DNA of 64,000 nt from Tatumella sp. JGM91 (GCF_018257575.1 NZ_JAERJP010000001.1:1-64000); one strand, 5' to 3'; shown: positions 31,651-41,649, counted from the stretch's first letter. Numbers and translations: made by a program. Notes: generated by a model from the letters alone, not told the origin.

Positions 31651-31869
31651 TTATCGTACATACTTCCATACAGTTGCTGGCACTTTATCGTACAATTTAT
31701 TCATCGTCAGTTCCGCCAGACGGTGGTCTGCGGCTGAATAAAAAACCACCAGATCTTCATCTGATAATTCGTATTTATTTTTTTCGATAACTCTTTCCAG
31801 AGTATCAATTGAACGACAGCGTCTCAGACGCATCAGATAATCTGTTTTGGTTAAAGTAGTGTTGCTCAT
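31651..31869 (-). CDS. hha: Hemolysin expression-modulating protein Hha
   Basis: A 72-aa nucleoid-associated protein that binds H-NS and silences horizontally acquired genes. It is almost identical to E. coli Hha through [13 protein letters not shown] and the [19 protein letters not shown] block. It lies 17 nt after tomB, its antitoxin-like partner, in the same operon. Confidence 0.97.
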   Translation of the reverse strand: MSNTTLTKTDYLMRLRRCRSIDTLERVIEKNKYELSDEDLVVFYSAADHRLAELTMNKLYDKVPATVWKYVR

Positions 31870-31886
31870 AATAAAACTGCTCCTGG

Positions 31887-32267
31887 CTAATGTATGACAC
31901 TATGCCCGTTTTTTTCGCTGAGACGGGTGTCAAAAAATAATCTAAACAACTGGTTTGATGAAGTTTTCCAGAAATTAAAATCCTGTTTATTTACTGTGTA
32001 GCCGCTAAATAATGTAAAAGTATCGTCAAGATATTTATCAACCTGTTGAATCAGTAACTCATCTTCACTATGTTTTAATTTATAGAGAATACTGAATGCT
32101 GCAATGTGTTCAATCAGATCATGCAGTTGCAGACTTTCTGCCGACGCGGGATCGTTAATCCAGCAGGCTTGTTGCAGGTTGAGAGTTGCAATACTTTCAT
32201 CAAATAAGTTTTCACACAGGAACTTCAACTGCGCCACATCATACCTTTTAGGTGAGTATTCATCCAT
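31887..32267 (-). CDS. tomB: Hha toxicity modulator TomB
   Basis: A 126-aa protein homologous to E. coli TomB/YbaJ, which attenuates Hha toxicity and affects biofilm formation. Conserved blocks are [30 protein letters not shown] and [13 protein letters not shown]. The start was placed at MDEYSPK, about 7 nt after AGAGGTGG. An in-frame GTG three codons earlier overlaps that ribosome site. The C-terminus differs from E. coli. Confidence 0.93.
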   Translation of the reverse strand: MDEYSPKRYDVAQLKFLCENLFDESIATLNLQQACWINDPASAESLQLHDLIEHIAAFSILYKLKHSEDELLIQQVDKYLDDTFTLFSGYTVNKQDFNFWKTSSNQLFRLFFDTRLSEKNGHSVIH

Positions 32268-32309
32268 CTTTTCCACCTCTTACGAATCTGGCTGAAGACA
32301 ATTTCAGCT

Positions 32310-32337
32310 AAAATAGAAAGCTACGGAAGATTCTCAA
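32310..32337 (-). promoter_or_regulatory. Candidate tomB-hha promoter
   Basis: On the minus strand, TTGAGA (32337-32332), a 16-bp spacer and TATTTT (32315-32310), about 35 nt before tomB. Confidence 0.4.
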
Positions 32338-32895
32338 TGACTGATACGCGTTAATCTGAAACTGACATGACCAATACAGGGTTATTGTGTAAATAACACA
32401 AACCATATCACTGTGAACAGCGGGCATGTAATTCTGACCGCGGATAAAAAAATAAGTTTAACTGTCTGCTGAATTTTTATTACGGATACAGCAACTGGTT
32501 TTTATTTTATTAAAAACTGACATTACAACGGAGACAAACCTTAGTCAGTGTTTATCCGGATGATAAAGGCTGATAGCTTATAGTATGTACCCTGTTTAAG
32601 CAGAGCGCCAGACTGACTGCCCAAAACCGTCATTTTAAACTAAAGCTACCACCTGCAGCCTGAATCTATCAATAAAGACTTTTCTTAAAATACAACGAAG
32701 TTAAACGGCCTTACACGCTGCAATTAAAATTACACAATACAGATCTGGTTGTGGTTGTTTATATTTCACAGTTACAAGCTAAACACCGGGCTGTGCCGTG
32801 ACTTCGGCAGTTTACCCGACATCTGCTGCCAGCGGAAGACTATGATATTTAGATACACTTATTTTCTTTATTTCACCGCTCTCAATGCTTAATAT
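32338..32895. other. Non-coding region upstream of zinc transporter genes
   Basis: About 560 AT-rich bases without an open frame of useful length on either strand. No tRNA, terminator or repeat was recognised. The right end leads into the Zur box. Confidence 0.5.
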
Positions 32896-32913
32896 GTAAT
32901 GTTATAACGTTAT
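32896..32913. promoter_or_regulatory. Zur box of the zinc transporter operon
   Basis: GTAATGTTATAACGTTAT resembles the Zur consensus core TGTTATAACA and matches the perfect Zur palindrome upstream of rpmE2 at 14 of 18 positions. TATAAC inside it may be the -10 box. Confidence 0.78.
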
Positions 32914-33035
32914 TTTGTCATGCCATGGTGTTCTATGATAAGCAGTCCATTACTCTGTTCCGCATTACTGCGTTTATTGATGGCCAGCGGGGTGATCTGT
33001 GTTTTGATTATCGCCGTAAGCTGGGGTGTGAACGG

Positions 33036-33710
33036 ATGATCAGGTTTAATGCCTGCCAGGCAGGCTACGGGAAGCAGGTGGTGACACCGGTGGTCGACGG
33101 GGAAATCCTCCCCGGAACGCTGACGGCATTGGTCGGTGTGAATGGCTGTGGAAAATCTACCCTGTTAAAAACAGTGGCCGGATTATTACCGGCGGTTTCC
33201 GGTGAATGCAGGGTATCACTGGCGCGGAAAAAAATTGGCTGGCTTCCGCAGCGTAGCGAATTAGAACGGCAGTTTCCGTTAACCGTTTTCGAACTGGTGG
33301 CTATGGGGTGCTGGCCGGCAACCGGGTGGTTTCGTGGCATCAACCGTCAGTTACGCCACCAGATTATGCAGGCTCTGGCGGCAACAGGTATGGAAAATTT
33401 TGCAGATGCAAGACCGGCGATGTTATCCGGCGGGCAACTGCAGCGGGTTTTATTTTCCCGTTTACTGATGCAACAGAGTGAATTATGGCTGCTGGACGAA
33501 CCTTTCAGTGGTATTGACCAGCAAACTATCATTTCACTGATGACATTAATTCATCAGCAGCAGCGCTCAGGAACCACCATTGTGGTGGTATTGCATGACC
33601 AGCGACTGGTTGAGCAGAATTTTCGTCAGGTATTATCGCTGGAAGGAGAGAATGCCTGCTGGTATAGCTCTGAAAGTGAGCAGCAAGGGACATTGCGTTT
33701 ATGTTGTTAG
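33036..33710 (+). CDS. Zinc ABC transporter ATP-binding protein (AztA/ZnuC type)
   Basis: A 224-aa ABC ATPase with Walker A GVNGCGKST, signature LSGGQ and Walker B LLDEPFSG. It powers a metal importer with the two genes that follow. The start was placed at MIRFNACQAGYG, where family members begin; an earlier ATG at 32925 adds 37 unrelated residues, has no ribosome site and nearly abuts the Zur box. It overlaps the permease gene by 10 nt. Zinc as substrate is inferred from the Zur box and the binding protein. Confidence 0.85.
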   Translation: MIRFNACQAGYGKQVVTPVVDGEILPGTLTALVGVNGCGKSTLLKTVAGLLPAVSGECRVSLARKKIGWLPQRSELERQFPLTVFELVAMGCWPATGWFRGINRQLRHQIMQALAATGMENFADARPAMLSGGQLQRVLFSRLLMQQSELWLLDEPFSGIDQQTIISLMTLIHQQQRSGTTIVVVLHDQRLVEQNFRQVLSLEGENACWYSSESEQQGTLRLCC

Positions 33711-34546
33711 TTCAGCCTTTTATCGAATTTGCTTTTATGCGCAAAGCACTGGTTGCCTGTGCTGCTATTGCGATCAGTGCCACCCCGCTGGGGGTATTTC
33801 TCTCTCTGCGGCGGATGAGCCTGGTGGGCGATGCCCTTTCTCATGCTGTATTACCCGGCGCCGCGTTGGGATATCTGATTTCCGGACTGTCACTGGTCGC
33901 CATGGGTATTGGCGGATTGATCGCCGGGCTATCTGTTGCCCTGTTATCCGGGGTCGTCAGCCGTTTTACTCCGTTAAAAGAAGATGCCAGCTTTTCCGGA
34001 TTTTATCTGGGTGCACTGGCACTGGGCGTGACTCTGATTTCATTGCGCCGCTCAGGGGTTGATTTATTAAATGTGCTTTTCGGTTCTCTGCTGGCAGTTA
34101 ATAGTCAGGCACTGATTATGGTGGCTGCTATTTCTGCGGTCAGTCTGCTGGTCCTGGCGGTGATTTACCGTCCGCTGGTGATTGATGCATTTGATCCGCA
34201 TTTCCTGCAGATGCAGGGCAGGTGGCATGCTCCGCTGGTGCACGGTATTTTTCTTATTCTGGTCGTGATGAATCTGGTGGCCGGATTTCAGATCCTCGGG
34301 ACGTTAATGTCTGTCGGGTTAATGATGCTGCCGGCAGCAAGTGCCAGATTCTGGAGTCAGCGGCTGGAAAAAATACTGCTGACCGGTATTTTTATTGCCA
34401 TTCTCTCTGCGTGGTTAGGTTTATCTGCATCATGGTATCTGTCTTTACCTGCAGGCCCTGCCGTTATTTTATGTGCCACAGGGTTTTTCTTTATTTCGGT
34501 ATCTATTGGTCCCTGTGGCGGGATCTTCCGGCGTACCGCGGGCTGA
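33701..34546 (+). CDS. Zinc ABC transporter permease (AztB/ZnuB type)
   Basis: A 281-aa ABC-3 family permease with about eight hydrophobic segments and the conserved block LVGDALSHAVLPGAALGYL. It is translationally coupled to the ATPase gene by a 10-nt overlap, with the binding-protein gene 18 nt downstream. It would conduct zinc across the inner membrane. Confidence 0.87.
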   Translation: MLLVQPFIEFAFMRKALVACAAIAISATPLGVFLSLRRMSLVGDALSHAVLPGAALGYLISGLSLVAMGIGGLIAGLSVALLSGVVSRFTPLKEDASFSGFYLGALALGVTLISLRRSGVDLLNVLFGSLLAVNSQALIMVAAISAVSLLVLAVIYRPLVIDAFDPHFLQMQGRWHAPLVHGIFLILVVMNLVAGFQILGTLMSVGLMMLPAASARFWSQRLEKILLTGIFIAILSAWLGLSASWYLSLPAGPAVILCATGFFFISVSIGPCGGIFRRTAG

Positions 34547-34564
34547 TAATTACAGGAACATCTG

Positions 34565-35443
34565 ATGAAAAAATTGATTCCGGCCTTACTGGCTTGTTGC
34601 GCTGTTTTTACTCCGGCAGCAATGGCCGGTACCGTCCACGTCGTCGCCAGCTTTACAGTACTGGCAGATATGGTCAGGCAAATTGGCGGGCAGTATGTTG
34701 AGGTTAAAAGCCTGGTCGGGCCGGACGGCGACCCTCATACCTTTGAACCGGCACCACAGGACAGTGTTGCTCTGGCTAAGGCCGATGTGGTGGTAATCAG
34801 CGGATTAGGTCTTGAAGGCTGGATGGAACGTCTGATCCGGGCATCCGGTTATCAGGGGAAAGTGATTGTTGCTTCTCAGGGGATTACTCCGCTGACCATG
34901 ACAGAAAACGGCAATAAGGTGACGGATCCCCATGCCTGGAATAGTATGGCTAACGGGGTGATTTATGCGCGTAATATCAGTCAGAGTCTGCAACAGGCAG
35001 ACCCGCAGGATGCTGCTGAGATCCGGCGACAGGGGGATGCCTATATCCGGCAACTGGAAAGTCTGGATCATTGGGCACAGAGTAAATTTGCCGCTATTCC
35101 GGCCAGTAAACGGCTGGTATTAACCAGTCATGACGCCTTTGGCTATTTCGGCGACCGTTACGGGGTAAAATTCGTCTCGCCGATTGGCTTTAATACTGAT
35201 GAAGAAGCCAGCGCATCCGGTGTGGCGGCCCTGATTAATCAGCTAAAAAGTACCGGCATTCATCGCTACTTTATAGAAAATCAGACCGATCCACGGCTGG
35301 TTCAGCAAATTGCCGCCGCAGCCGATGCTACTCCCGGCGGAGAACTGTACCCTGAAGCGTTATCTGACGAGCGAGGACCGGCAGCGACTTATCAGCAGGC
35401 TTTCCGTCTGAATGTCGATCAACTGCTGAAAAGTATGCAGTAA
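34565..35443 (+). CDS. Zinc ABC transporter substrate-binding protein (AztC-like)
   Basis: A 292-aa periplasmic cluster A-I metal-binding protein with a signal peptide cut after residue 21 (PAAMA). Likely zinc ligands are His58 (DPHTF), His123 (DPHAW), His189 (TSHDAFGY) and Asp268 (LSDERG). It lacks the long His/Asp-rich loop of ZnuA, and GLEGWMERLIRASG resembles AztC. The assignment to AztC over other cluster A-I proteins such as manganese binders is by recall and motif. It follows the permease gene in the same operon. Confidence 0.85.
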   Translation: MKKLIPALLACCAVFTPAAMAGTVHVVASFTVLADMVRQIGGQYVEVKSLVGPDGDPHTFEPAPQDSVALAKADVVVISGLGLEGWMERLIRASGYQGKVIVASQGITPLTMTENGNKVTDPHAWNSMANGVIYARNISQSLQQADPQDAAEIRRQGDAYIRQLESLDHWAQSKFAAIPASKRLVLTSHDAFGYFGDRYGVKFVSPIGFNTDEEASASGVAALINQLKSTGIHRYFIENQTDPRLVQQIAAAADATPGGELYPEALSDERGPAATYQQAFRLNVDQLLKSMQ

Positions 35444-35453
35444 CTGCGCCTGT

Positions 35454-35482
35454 AAAAAAGCGGCCTTTAGCAGGCCGCTTTA
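35454..35482. terminator. Terminator between zinc operon and rpmJ2
   Basis: AAGCGGCCT (35458-35466) pairs with AGGCCGCTT (35472-35480). The A tract on the left gives a good T tract for the minus-strand rpmE2-rpmJ2 transcript; the plus-strand tract is weak. Confidence 0.8.
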
Positions 35483-35490
35483 TATCGTGT

Positions 35491-35631
35491 TCAGCGTTTC
35501 TTTTTTCTGCCCTGGACAGCGTTAAAGCGCGGGTTTGATTTACAGATCACAAATACCCGGCCATGGCGACGGACCAGTTTACAGTCAGGGTGTCGCTGTT
35601 TTGCAGACTTCAGGGAACTGAGTACCTGCAT
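35491..35631 (-). CDS. rpmJ2: Alternative ribosomal protein L36 (bL36, YkgO type)
   Basis: A 46-aa protein beginning [17 protein letters not shown] and ending in VQGRKKKR, the length and layout of E. coli YkgO. It has only two cysteines and lacks the four-ligand zinc set of standard L36, so it can replace the zinc form when zinc is scarce. It lies 5 nt after rpmE2 under the same Zur box. Confidence 0.93.
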   Translation of the reverse strand: MQVLSSLKSAKQRHPDCKLVRRHGRVFVICKSNPRFNAVQGRKKKR

Positions 35632-35636
35632 ATCTG

Positions 35637-35900
35637 TTACTCCGCGGTTTTACTTCCCAGGAAACGGCCGTAACGCTGCTGGAATTTGGCGGCGCTGCTG
35701 TCCTGAGAAATAGTTTTCTGTTTGCCCGTATAAAAGCTGTGAGACGCTGAAGAGACGTCTAAGGTGACATATGGGAAAGTTTCCCCCTGGTATTCAATGG
35801 TCCGTTCGGTTTTGATGGTTGAACCGACCTTAAAATATTCATTCGCTGATGTATCGTGAAACACTACCGGGCGGTAGTAAGGATGGATATCTGGTTTCAT
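35637..35900 (-). CDS. rpmE2: Alternative ribosomal protein L31 (bL31 type B, YkgM)
   Basis: An 87-aa protein, the same length as E. coli YkgM, with [19 protein letters not shown] and the C-terminal [10 protein letters not shown]. It has no cysteine, so it cannot hold the zinc bound by the usual L31. In zinc starvation it replaces that protein and frees zinc. A perfect Zur palindrome stands 15 nt before its start, and rpmJ2 follows in the same operon. Confidence 0.95.
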   Translation of the reverse strand: MKPDIHPYYRPVVFHDTSANEYFKVGSTIKTERTIEYQGETFPYVTLDVSSASHSFYTGKQKTISQDSSAAKFQQRYGRFLGSKTAE

Positions 35901-35915
35901 TACTGCCTCTTAATT

Positions 35916-35933
35916 GTTATGTTATAACATAAC
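35916..35933. promoter_or_regulatory. Zur box of rpmE2-rpmJ2
   Basis: GTTATGTTATAACATAAC is a perfect 18-bp palindrome with the Zur core. It lies 15-33 nt before the rpmE2 start, and TATAAC in it could be the -10 box. Confidence 0.9.
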
Positions 35934-36012
35934 TGCATTATGGCGATGACCACGGATGAAGGCAAGTGCTAAAAACGATTGTTTTACAGCATCAGGGGGG
36001 AGTGACTGAATT

Positions 36013-36045
36013 AAAGGAAAAAAAAGAGGCTGCATCTGCAGCCTC
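36013..36045 (-). terminator. acrAB terminator
   Basis: GAGGCTGCA (36026-36034) and TGCAGCCTC (36037-36045). On the minus strand the hairpin is followed by a T tract (36025-36018). Confidence 0.9.
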
Positions 36046-36069
36046 CTGAGTGTGTTTTACCGGAAACGG

Positions 36070-39000
36070 TTATTTCTCTGTGTGTTGTTCCGTGGTTTTA
36101 CTGTTGCCAAAACGGCGGCGAACCACAACAAAGAACACCGGAACCAGGAAGATAGCCAGGCAGGTTGCGGTAACCATACCACCGATAACCCCGGTACCTA
36201 CTGCATTCTGGGAGCCGGAACCTGCACCGGTACTGATGGCCAGTGGCAGTACCCCAAGGATAAAGGCCAGTGAGGTCATCAGAATTGGGCGCAGACGCAT
36301 ACGTACGGCTTCCAGGGTCGACTCAATCAGTCCTTTACCGTCTTTATCCATCAGGTCTTTAGCAAACTCAACGATCAGTATGGCGTTTTTCGCTGACAAC
36401 CCGACGGTAGTCAGTAGTCCGACCACGAAGTACACGTCATTACTTAATCCCCTGAGAGTGGTGAACAGCAAGGCACCAATAATACCCAGCGGAACCACCA
36501 GCATGACAGAGAACGGGATAGACCAGCTCTCGTACAGTGCTGCCAGGCACAGGAACACGACAATCAGCGAGATAGCATATAACGCCGGCGCCTGGTTACC
36601 TGACATCCGTTCCTGATAAGACATACCGGTCCACTGGTAACCGATACCGGCAGGCAGTTTCGACGCCATTTGCTCCATCAGCGCCATGGCTTCACCAGAG
36701 CTTTTGCCCGGTGCCGGCTGTCCGAGGATTTCCATTGATGGTAAACCGTTATAGCGCTCCAGGCGTGGCGAACCGTATTGCCATTTCGCCGAAGAGAAGG
36801 CAGAGAAGGGTACCATCTGTCCGCCGGAGTTACGCACGTACCATTTATTGATATCGTCCGGCAGCATACGATCGCTGGCCTGTGACATCACATAGACTTT
36901 TTTCACGCGACCGCGGTCAATAAAGTCGTTGACGTAACTACCGCCCCAGGCAGAGCCCAGTGTGGTATTGATATCAGAAATAGATACGCCAAGTGCGTTA
37001 GCTTTTTCCTGATCAATCATCAGTTTGTACTGCGGTGTATCTTCCAGCCCGTTAGGGCGGACACCCACCAATACATCCGGATGCTGGGCAGCCATACCTA
37101 ACAACTGGTTACGTGCTTCAGTCAGTTTTTCATGGCCCAGGTTTGCCTGGTCGATAAGTTCAAAGTCAAACCCGGTGGCATTACCCAGTTCGATAATTGC
37201 TGGCAGGTTAAACGGAATAACAAAAGCATCTTTGATCTGACCTAAAGCGGCCATTGCCCGTCCGGCAATCGCCGGTACCTTATTGTAACTGCCGGAGCGT
37301 TCATCCCAGGGTTTCAGGCTGACAAAGGCAATACCGGTGTTTTGTCCGCGGCCGGAGAATCCGAAACCGTTAACCGTAAACACAGACTGCACATTATCTT
37401 TCTCTTTGGTCAGGAAGTAGTTGGTGATCTGATCCATGACCTTCTGAGTACGTTGCTGGGTGGCTCCGGCCGGTAACTGCGCCTGGGCCAGCAGCAGGCC
37501 CTGGTCCTCATCCGGCAGGAAGGAACTTGGCAGTTTGGCAAATAACCATACCATCCCGACAACAATGACCAGGTAAACCACCAGATAGCGCCCGGTACGG
37601 CGAATAATGTGGCTGACACTGTTAACGTAGTGGTTAGTACTCTTGTCAAAAATACGGTTAAACCAGCCAAAGAAACCTTTGTCTTTGGCATGATCACCGG
37701 GTTTCACCGGTTTCAGGATAGTTGCACATAATGCAGGCGTCAGAATTAAGGCAACCAGCACTGACAGCACCATCGCAGAGACAATAGTGATGGAGAACTG
37801 ACGGTAAATAACCCCGGTAGACCCGCCGAAGAAAGCCATCGGGATAAATACGGCCGACAGAACCAGTGCGATACCGACCAGTGCTCCCTGAATCTGTTCC
37901 ATCGATCGTTTGGTGGCTTCTTTCGGGGGGAGCCCTTCTTCAGCCATCACACGTTCGACGTTCTCCACCACCACGATGGCATCATCCACCAGCAAACCGA
38001 TGGCGAGTATCAGCCCGAACATCGTCAGGGTATTTATCGAGTAACCGAAAGCATTCAGGATGGCAAAGGTACCCAGTAATACCACAGGAACCGCGATCGT
38101 CGGGATCAGCGTTGCGCGGAAGCTCTGCAGGAACAGATACATGACCAGGAACACCAGCACGATAGCTTCGAACAGGGTTTTTACCACTTCAAAGATAGAA
38201 ATCTTAACAAATGGCGTGGTGTCATACGGGTAAACGACTTTCAGGCCGTGGGGAAAGAAAGGTTCAAGCTTAGTCAGCTCTGCTTTCACCGCAGCCGCAG
38301 TGTCCAGCGCATTCGCCCCGGTAGCCAGTTTAATCCCTAAACCTGCAGCAGGCTTGCCATTATAGCGGGCGATAACTTCATAGTTTTCCCCCCCCAGTGC
38401 AACCTTCGCCACATCTCCCAGCGTCACCCTTGAACCATCGGTGTTAACTTTTAACAGGATTTTGCTGAATTCTTCAGGAGAGGTCAGCCGGGTCTGGGCA
38501 ATGATTGATGCATTAAGCTGCTGACCAGGCACGGCAGGAGTACCACCTAACTGTCCGGCCGCTACCTGGGCGTTCTGGGCTTTAATTGCAGCAATAACAT
38601 CAACCGGAGTCAGCTGATAGTTATTCAGTTTTGCCGGGTCCATCCAGATACGCATCGCATACTGGGCGCCGAACAACTGGGTATCACCTACCCCGGGAGT
38701 ACGGCTGATAGGATCCTTAATGTTGGATGCCACATAGTCGGCAATATCATTCTGGTCCATGCTGCCGTCAGTGTTGACGAAGCCGGCAACCATCAGGAAA
38801 CTGCTGGAAGACTTCTCAACGCTGATCCCTTGTTGCTGTACTTCCTGAGGCAGTAATGGCGTTGCCAGCTGAAGTTTGTTCTGTACCTGAACCTGGGCGA
38901 TATCCGCATCGGTTCCGGCAGAGAATGTCAGGGTTAACTGCAATGTCCCGGAAGAGTCACTGCTGGAAGACATATACAGTAAACCATCAATCCCGTTCAT

Positions 39001-39204
39001 ATTTTGTTCTATGACCTGGGTAACGGAATCCTGTAAAGTTTTTGCATCAGCACCCGGGTAAGTTGCCTGAATCTGAATGGCCGGAGGAGCAACCGCAGGG
39101 TATTGCTCAATCGGGAGATTCAGAATCGACAACGCGCCCGCCAGCATCACAATGATGGCGAGGACCCATGCAAAAATCGGGCGATCGATAAAGAACTTAG
39201 CCAT
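36070..39204 (-). CDS. acrB: Multidrug efflux RND transporter permease AcrB
   Basis: The 1044-aa proton-driven inner-membrane pump (E. coli 1049) of the AcrAB-TolC tripartite exporter for bile salts, dyes and antibiotics. The start [17 protein letters not shown] is typical. The proton relay is visible: the adjacent Asp pair in [10 protein letters not shown] and the lysine in [12 protein letters not shown]. It is 40 nt downstream of acrA. The C-terminus is shorter than in E. coli and ends near EQHTEK. Confidence 0.98.
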   Translation of the reverse strand: MAKFFIDRPIFAWVLAIIVMLAGALSILNLPIEQYPAVAPPAIQIQATYPGADAKTLQDSVTQVIEQNMNGIDGLLYMSSSSDSSGTLQLTLTFSAGTDADIAQVQVQNKLQLATPLLPQEVQQQGISVEKSSSSFLMVAGFVNTDGSMDQNDIADYVASNIKDPISRTPGVGDTQLFGAQYAMRIWMDPAKLNNYQLTPVDVIAAIKAQNAQVAAGQLGGTPAVPGQQLNASIIAQTRLTSPEEFSKILLKVNTDGSRVTLGDVAKVALGGENYEVIARYNGKPAAGLGIKLATGANALDTAAAVKAELTKLEPFFPHGLKVVYPYDTTPFVKISIFEVVKTLFEAIVLVFLVMYLFLQSFRATLIPTIAVPVVLLGTFAILNAFGYSINTLTMFGLILAIGLLVDDAIVVVENVERVMAEEGLPPKEATKRSMEQIQGALVGIALVLSAVFIPMAFFGGSTGVIYRQFSITIVSAMVLSVLVALILTPALCATILKPVKPGDHAKDKGFFGWFNRIFDKSTNHYVNSVSHIIRRTGRYLVVYLVIVVGMVWLFAKLPSSFLPDEDQGLLLAQAQLPAGATQQRTQKVMDQITNYFLTKEKDNVQSVFTVNGFGFSGRGQNTGIAFVSLKPWDERSGSYNKVPAIAGRAMAALGQIKDAFVIPFNLPAIIELGNATGFDFELIDQANLGHEKLTEARNQLLGMAAQHPDVLVGVRPNGLEDTPQYKLMIDQEKANALGVSISDINTTLGSAWGGSYVNDFIDRGRVKKVYVMSQASDRMLPDDINKWYVRNSGGQMVPFSAFSSAKWQYGSPRLERYNGLPSMEILGQPAPGKSSGEAMALMEQMASKLPAGIGYQWTGMSYQERMSGNQAPALYAISLIVVFLCLAALYESWSIPFSVMLVVPLGIIGALLFTTLRGLSNDVYFVVGLLTTVGLSAKNAILIVEFAKDLMDKDGKGLIESTLEAVRMRLRPILMTSLAFILGVLPLAISTGAGSGSQNAVGTGVIGGMVTATCLAIFLVPVFFVVVRRRFGNSKTTEQHTEK

Positions 39205-39244
39205 GAATCAGTGGCTCCTGTTAATACGAAAATTTTTCAGAGAA

Positions 39245-40414
39245 TTACTGTGCATTACTGTCAGAGGTCGCGTCTGGTTTCACTTCCTGTGGTGTGACCT
39301 GAGCACCTGCTCTGGCACGCTGCAGGCCGACAGTAATGACTTTGTCACCGGATTTCAGTCCCTGAGTCACCAGCCACTGATCGCCAATGGCCTGGGCTGC
39401 CGTTACCTGACGGACTTCGACCTTATTATCACTGCCAACCACCATCGCCGTTGCCTGTCCGGTCGGAGTACGGGTTATGGCTTGCTGTGGTACTAACAAG
39501 GCATCAGGGTTGGTCCCTTCTTCCAGTCTGGCGCGGACAAACATACCGGGTAACAGTGTATGGTCAGGGTTCGGGACAATTGCCCGTAAAGTAATGGAAC
39601 CGGTGGTCTGGTCAACAGTGACGTCGGAAAACTCCAGAGTCCCGGTATGCTTAAAGACAGAACCGTTATCCAGAACCACAGAGACTTTAGCTTTGCCATT
39701 GACCTGCTGTAACTGGCCGGATGCCAGCTCGGAGCGCAGGCGCATAAACTCATCACTCGACTGGGTAACATCGACATACATCGGGTCCAGTTGCTGAACG
39801 GTTGCCAGCGCAGTGGTCTGACCATTCTGCACTAACGCACCTTCAGTCACAGAAGATTTACCGATACGCCCGGAAATAGGAGAGCTGACTTTGGTATAGG
39901 CGAGGTTAATACGGGCCGATTCTACCGTGGCTTTTGCTGATTGTACTGCGGCAGCATTTTGTGCCGCGGTGGCAACCGCCGTATCATAATCCTGCTGACT
40001 GATATATTTGGTGCCAAGTAATGGCTGATAGCGGCGTACGGTCAGATTAGCGATACGGGCATTCGCCTGAGCTTTGGCTAAATCACCGAGGGCACTGTCA
40101 TACGCGGCCTGGTAGGTTGCCGGATCAATCTGATATAACGACTCCCCGGCCTTGATATTACTTCCCTCAATGAAATTACGTTTCAGGATAATACCGGAAA
40201 CCTGCGGACGAACTTCCGCGACCCTGTAGGCCAGCGTACGGCCTGGCAATTCAGTGGTAATGTTCAGAGGGGCTGTTTGTAACGTAACCACACCTACTTC
40301 CGGGGCAGCCTGCTGACCGGATTGTTGTGTGTTGTTATCACACCCGGTGAGTGCCACGCTCCCGGAAAACATCAGGATGGCCGCCAGAGGTGACAATCCT
40401 CTGTTCTTTTTCAT
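39245..40414 (-). CDS. acrA: Multidrug efflux periplasmic adaptor AcrA
   Basis: A 389-aa periplasmic adaptor lipoprotein (E. coli 397) that joins AcrB to TolC, with lipobox ALTGC at Cys25. It has the lipoyl-like domain (RPQVSGIILKRNF), the alpha hairpin around residues 95-170 and the beta-barrel domain. The start was set at MKKNRGLSPLA after AGAGG; a longer frame extends 26 residues into the operator region and is rejected. It is the first gene of acrAB, divergent from acrR. Confidence 0.97.
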   Translation of the reverse strand: MKKNRGLSPLAAILMFSGSVALTGCDNNTQQSGQQAAPEVGVVTLQTAPLNITTELPGRTLAYRVAEVRPQVSGIILKRNFIEGSNIKAGESLYQIDPATYQAAYDSALGDLAKAQANARIANLTVRRYQPLLGTKYISQQDYDTAVATAAQNAAAVQSAKATVESARINLAYTKVSSPISGRIGKSSVTEGALVQNGQTTALATVQQLDPMYVDVTQSSDEFMRLRSELASGQLQQVNGKAKVSVVLDNGSVFKHTGTLEFSDVTVDQTTGSITLRAIVPNPDHTLLPGMFVRARLEEGTNPDALLVPQQAITRTPTGQATAMVVGSDNKVEVRQVTAAQAIGDQWLVTQGLKSGDKVITVGLQRARAGAQVTPQEVKPDATSDSNAQ

Positions 40415-40504
40415 AAATAAACCTCTAAGTATCCGGAATTGATCGAGCCACAGCCCTGAAGTATAGCGGTCTGTAGCTGTGTAATTATACAAACCATGTT
40501 ATAG

Positions 40505-40528
40505 TACATATATACATGAATGTATGTA
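40505..40528. promoter_or_regulatory. AcrR operator
   Basis: A 24-bp inverted repeat starting TACATATATACA and ending GAATGTATGTA. By recall it matches the E. coli AcrR operator at 20 of 24 positions. It lies in the acrA-acrR intergenic region. Confidence 0.82.
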
Positions 40529-40589
40529 AATCCTTATATTGCCCTCTGGCAGGGTATATAACCCCTGATCCTATAAAGACAAACTTTCT

Positions 40590-41222
40590 ATGGCACGAAA
40601 AACTAAAGAACAGGCGCTGGAAACCCGAAATCAAATTCTTGATGCTGCGCTCCACTGCTTTTCCACACACGGGGTGTCTTCTACCTCCCTGTCAGATATT
40701 GCAACCCGGGCGGGGGTAACACGCGGGGCGATTTACTGGCACTTCAAAAATAAAATCGACATCCTTAATGAGATCTGGCTGCAATGTGATGAGCATCTGG
40801 ATGAACTGGAACTGGAATATCAGAAACAGTACCCGGATGATCCTCTTGCACAGATGAAAGCTTTACTTGTCACACTGTTACAATCTACGGTGAAAGATCA
40901 TTCACGGAGAGCATTGATGGAAATTATATTCCATAAATGCGAGTTTGTCGGGGAAATGGAAACATTCCAAAAAATACAGCAAACCGTGTTATTGGAATGT
41001 TACCCAAAGATCGAAGCTTCATTACGTAAATGTGTATCCGCAGGTCAGCTTCCCGAAAAACTCAACACCCGCCAGACCGCAATTATTATGCGCAGCTATA
41101 TCAGCGGACTGATGGAAAACTGGTTATTTACACCGGCGAGTTTCGACTTAGAAAAGGATGCGCCAGAGCTGGTCGAAGCTTTTATTGATATGCTTCGTTT
41201 TAGTCCGGCGCTACAGAAATAA
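40590..41222 (+). CDS. acrR: TetR-family repressor AcrR
   Basis: A 210-aa repressor of acrAB (E. coli 215). The helix-turn-helix is at residues 25-55 (SLSDIATRAGVTRGAIYWHFKNK), and the C-terminal ligand pocket follows. It is divergent from acrA, across the operator it binds. Here it is followed by rsmS; the E. coli neighbour mscK is absent. Confidence 0.96.
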   Translation: MARKTKEQALETRNQILDAALHCFSTHGVSSTSLSDIATRAGVTRGAIYWHFKNKIDILNEIWLQCDEHLDELELEYQKQYPDDPLAQMKALLVTLLQSTVKDHSRRALMEIIFHKCEFVGEMETFQKIQQTVLLECYPKIEASLRKCVSAGQLPEKLNTRQTAIIMRSYISGLMENWLFTPASFDLEKDAPELVEAFIDMLRFSPALQK

Positions 41223-41228
41223 GCCGAT

Positions 41229-41257
41229 GACACCAGTTGTTTTATCCCGCTGGTGTC
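41229..41257. repeat. Hairpin at the convergent acrR-rsmS ends
   Basis: GACACCAG (41229-41236) pairs with CTGGTGTC (41250-41257). The loop holds the rsmS stop codon. Plus-strand sequence after it is only moderately T-rich, so it is a possible acrR terminator. Confidence 0.55.
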
Positions 41258-41412
41258 GCTTTCTGTTCTTCATTATCCCGCCTGGCGATATAATCCTTTT
41301 TGACAATTTCCAGGGCACTTAGCACCACCTGTGCCGGTACCTGGTTTTGTTCCAAAAGCATAATTAAATCAACAGCAAGTTTGACCTCTTCAGGTGCAGA
41401 TTCCAGCGACAT
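41242..41412 (-). CDS. rsmS: RsmS (YbaM), small DUF2496 protein
   Basis: A 56-aa protein beginning [20 protein letters not shown], matching E. coli RsmS/YbaM (about 53 aa). In Pectobacterium, RsmS influences the Rsm secondary-metabolite and virulence system. It lies between acrR and priC as in E. coli, without mscK. The last residues (EEQKATPAG) overlap the hairpin shared with acrR. Confidence 0.88.
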   Translation of the reverse strand: MSLESAPEEVKLAVDLIMLLEQNQVPAQVVLSALEIVKKDYIARRDNEEQKATPAG

Positions 41413-41511
41413 AAAGTTAACCTGTTATGTAAAAAAGTGATTTACCGGTATGTGCGATCAACCGGGGTTAATTGATATTGCCGGTCATTGTTACCCCTGC
41501 CGGAATTAAGG

Positions 41512-41582
41512 AAAAATACAGGCAAGGCGGTGTCTGATGGTTAACCATGGCCTTTCCGGAAACCGGGTCACAGACACCTTGC
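41512..41582 (-). terminator. Candidate long-hairpin terminator of priC
   Basis: GGTGTCTG (41529-41536) pairs with CAGACACC (41571-41578), extended by GCAA/TTGC past a 3-nt bulge. Inner palindromes GGTTAACC and CCGG repeats add structure. On the minus strand it is followed by TATTTTTCC. Confidence 0.5.
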
Positions 41583-41649
41583 GGGCAGCCCCTGAGAACA
41601 GTGACCAACTATAGCCAGTCAGGCTGATGCATTTCAATATCGGGAGGAG

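Noticed and set aside
32925-33035. Upstream ATG extension of the zinc ABC ATPase (37 extra residues)
   Set aside because: No ribosome site before 32925, the extension does not look like the family, and it starts 11 nt after the Zur box.
36050-36616. A 188-residue plus-strand frame opposite acrB
   Set aside because: It is a mirror of the acrB coding strand, with low-complexity composition and no recognisable domain or ribosome site.
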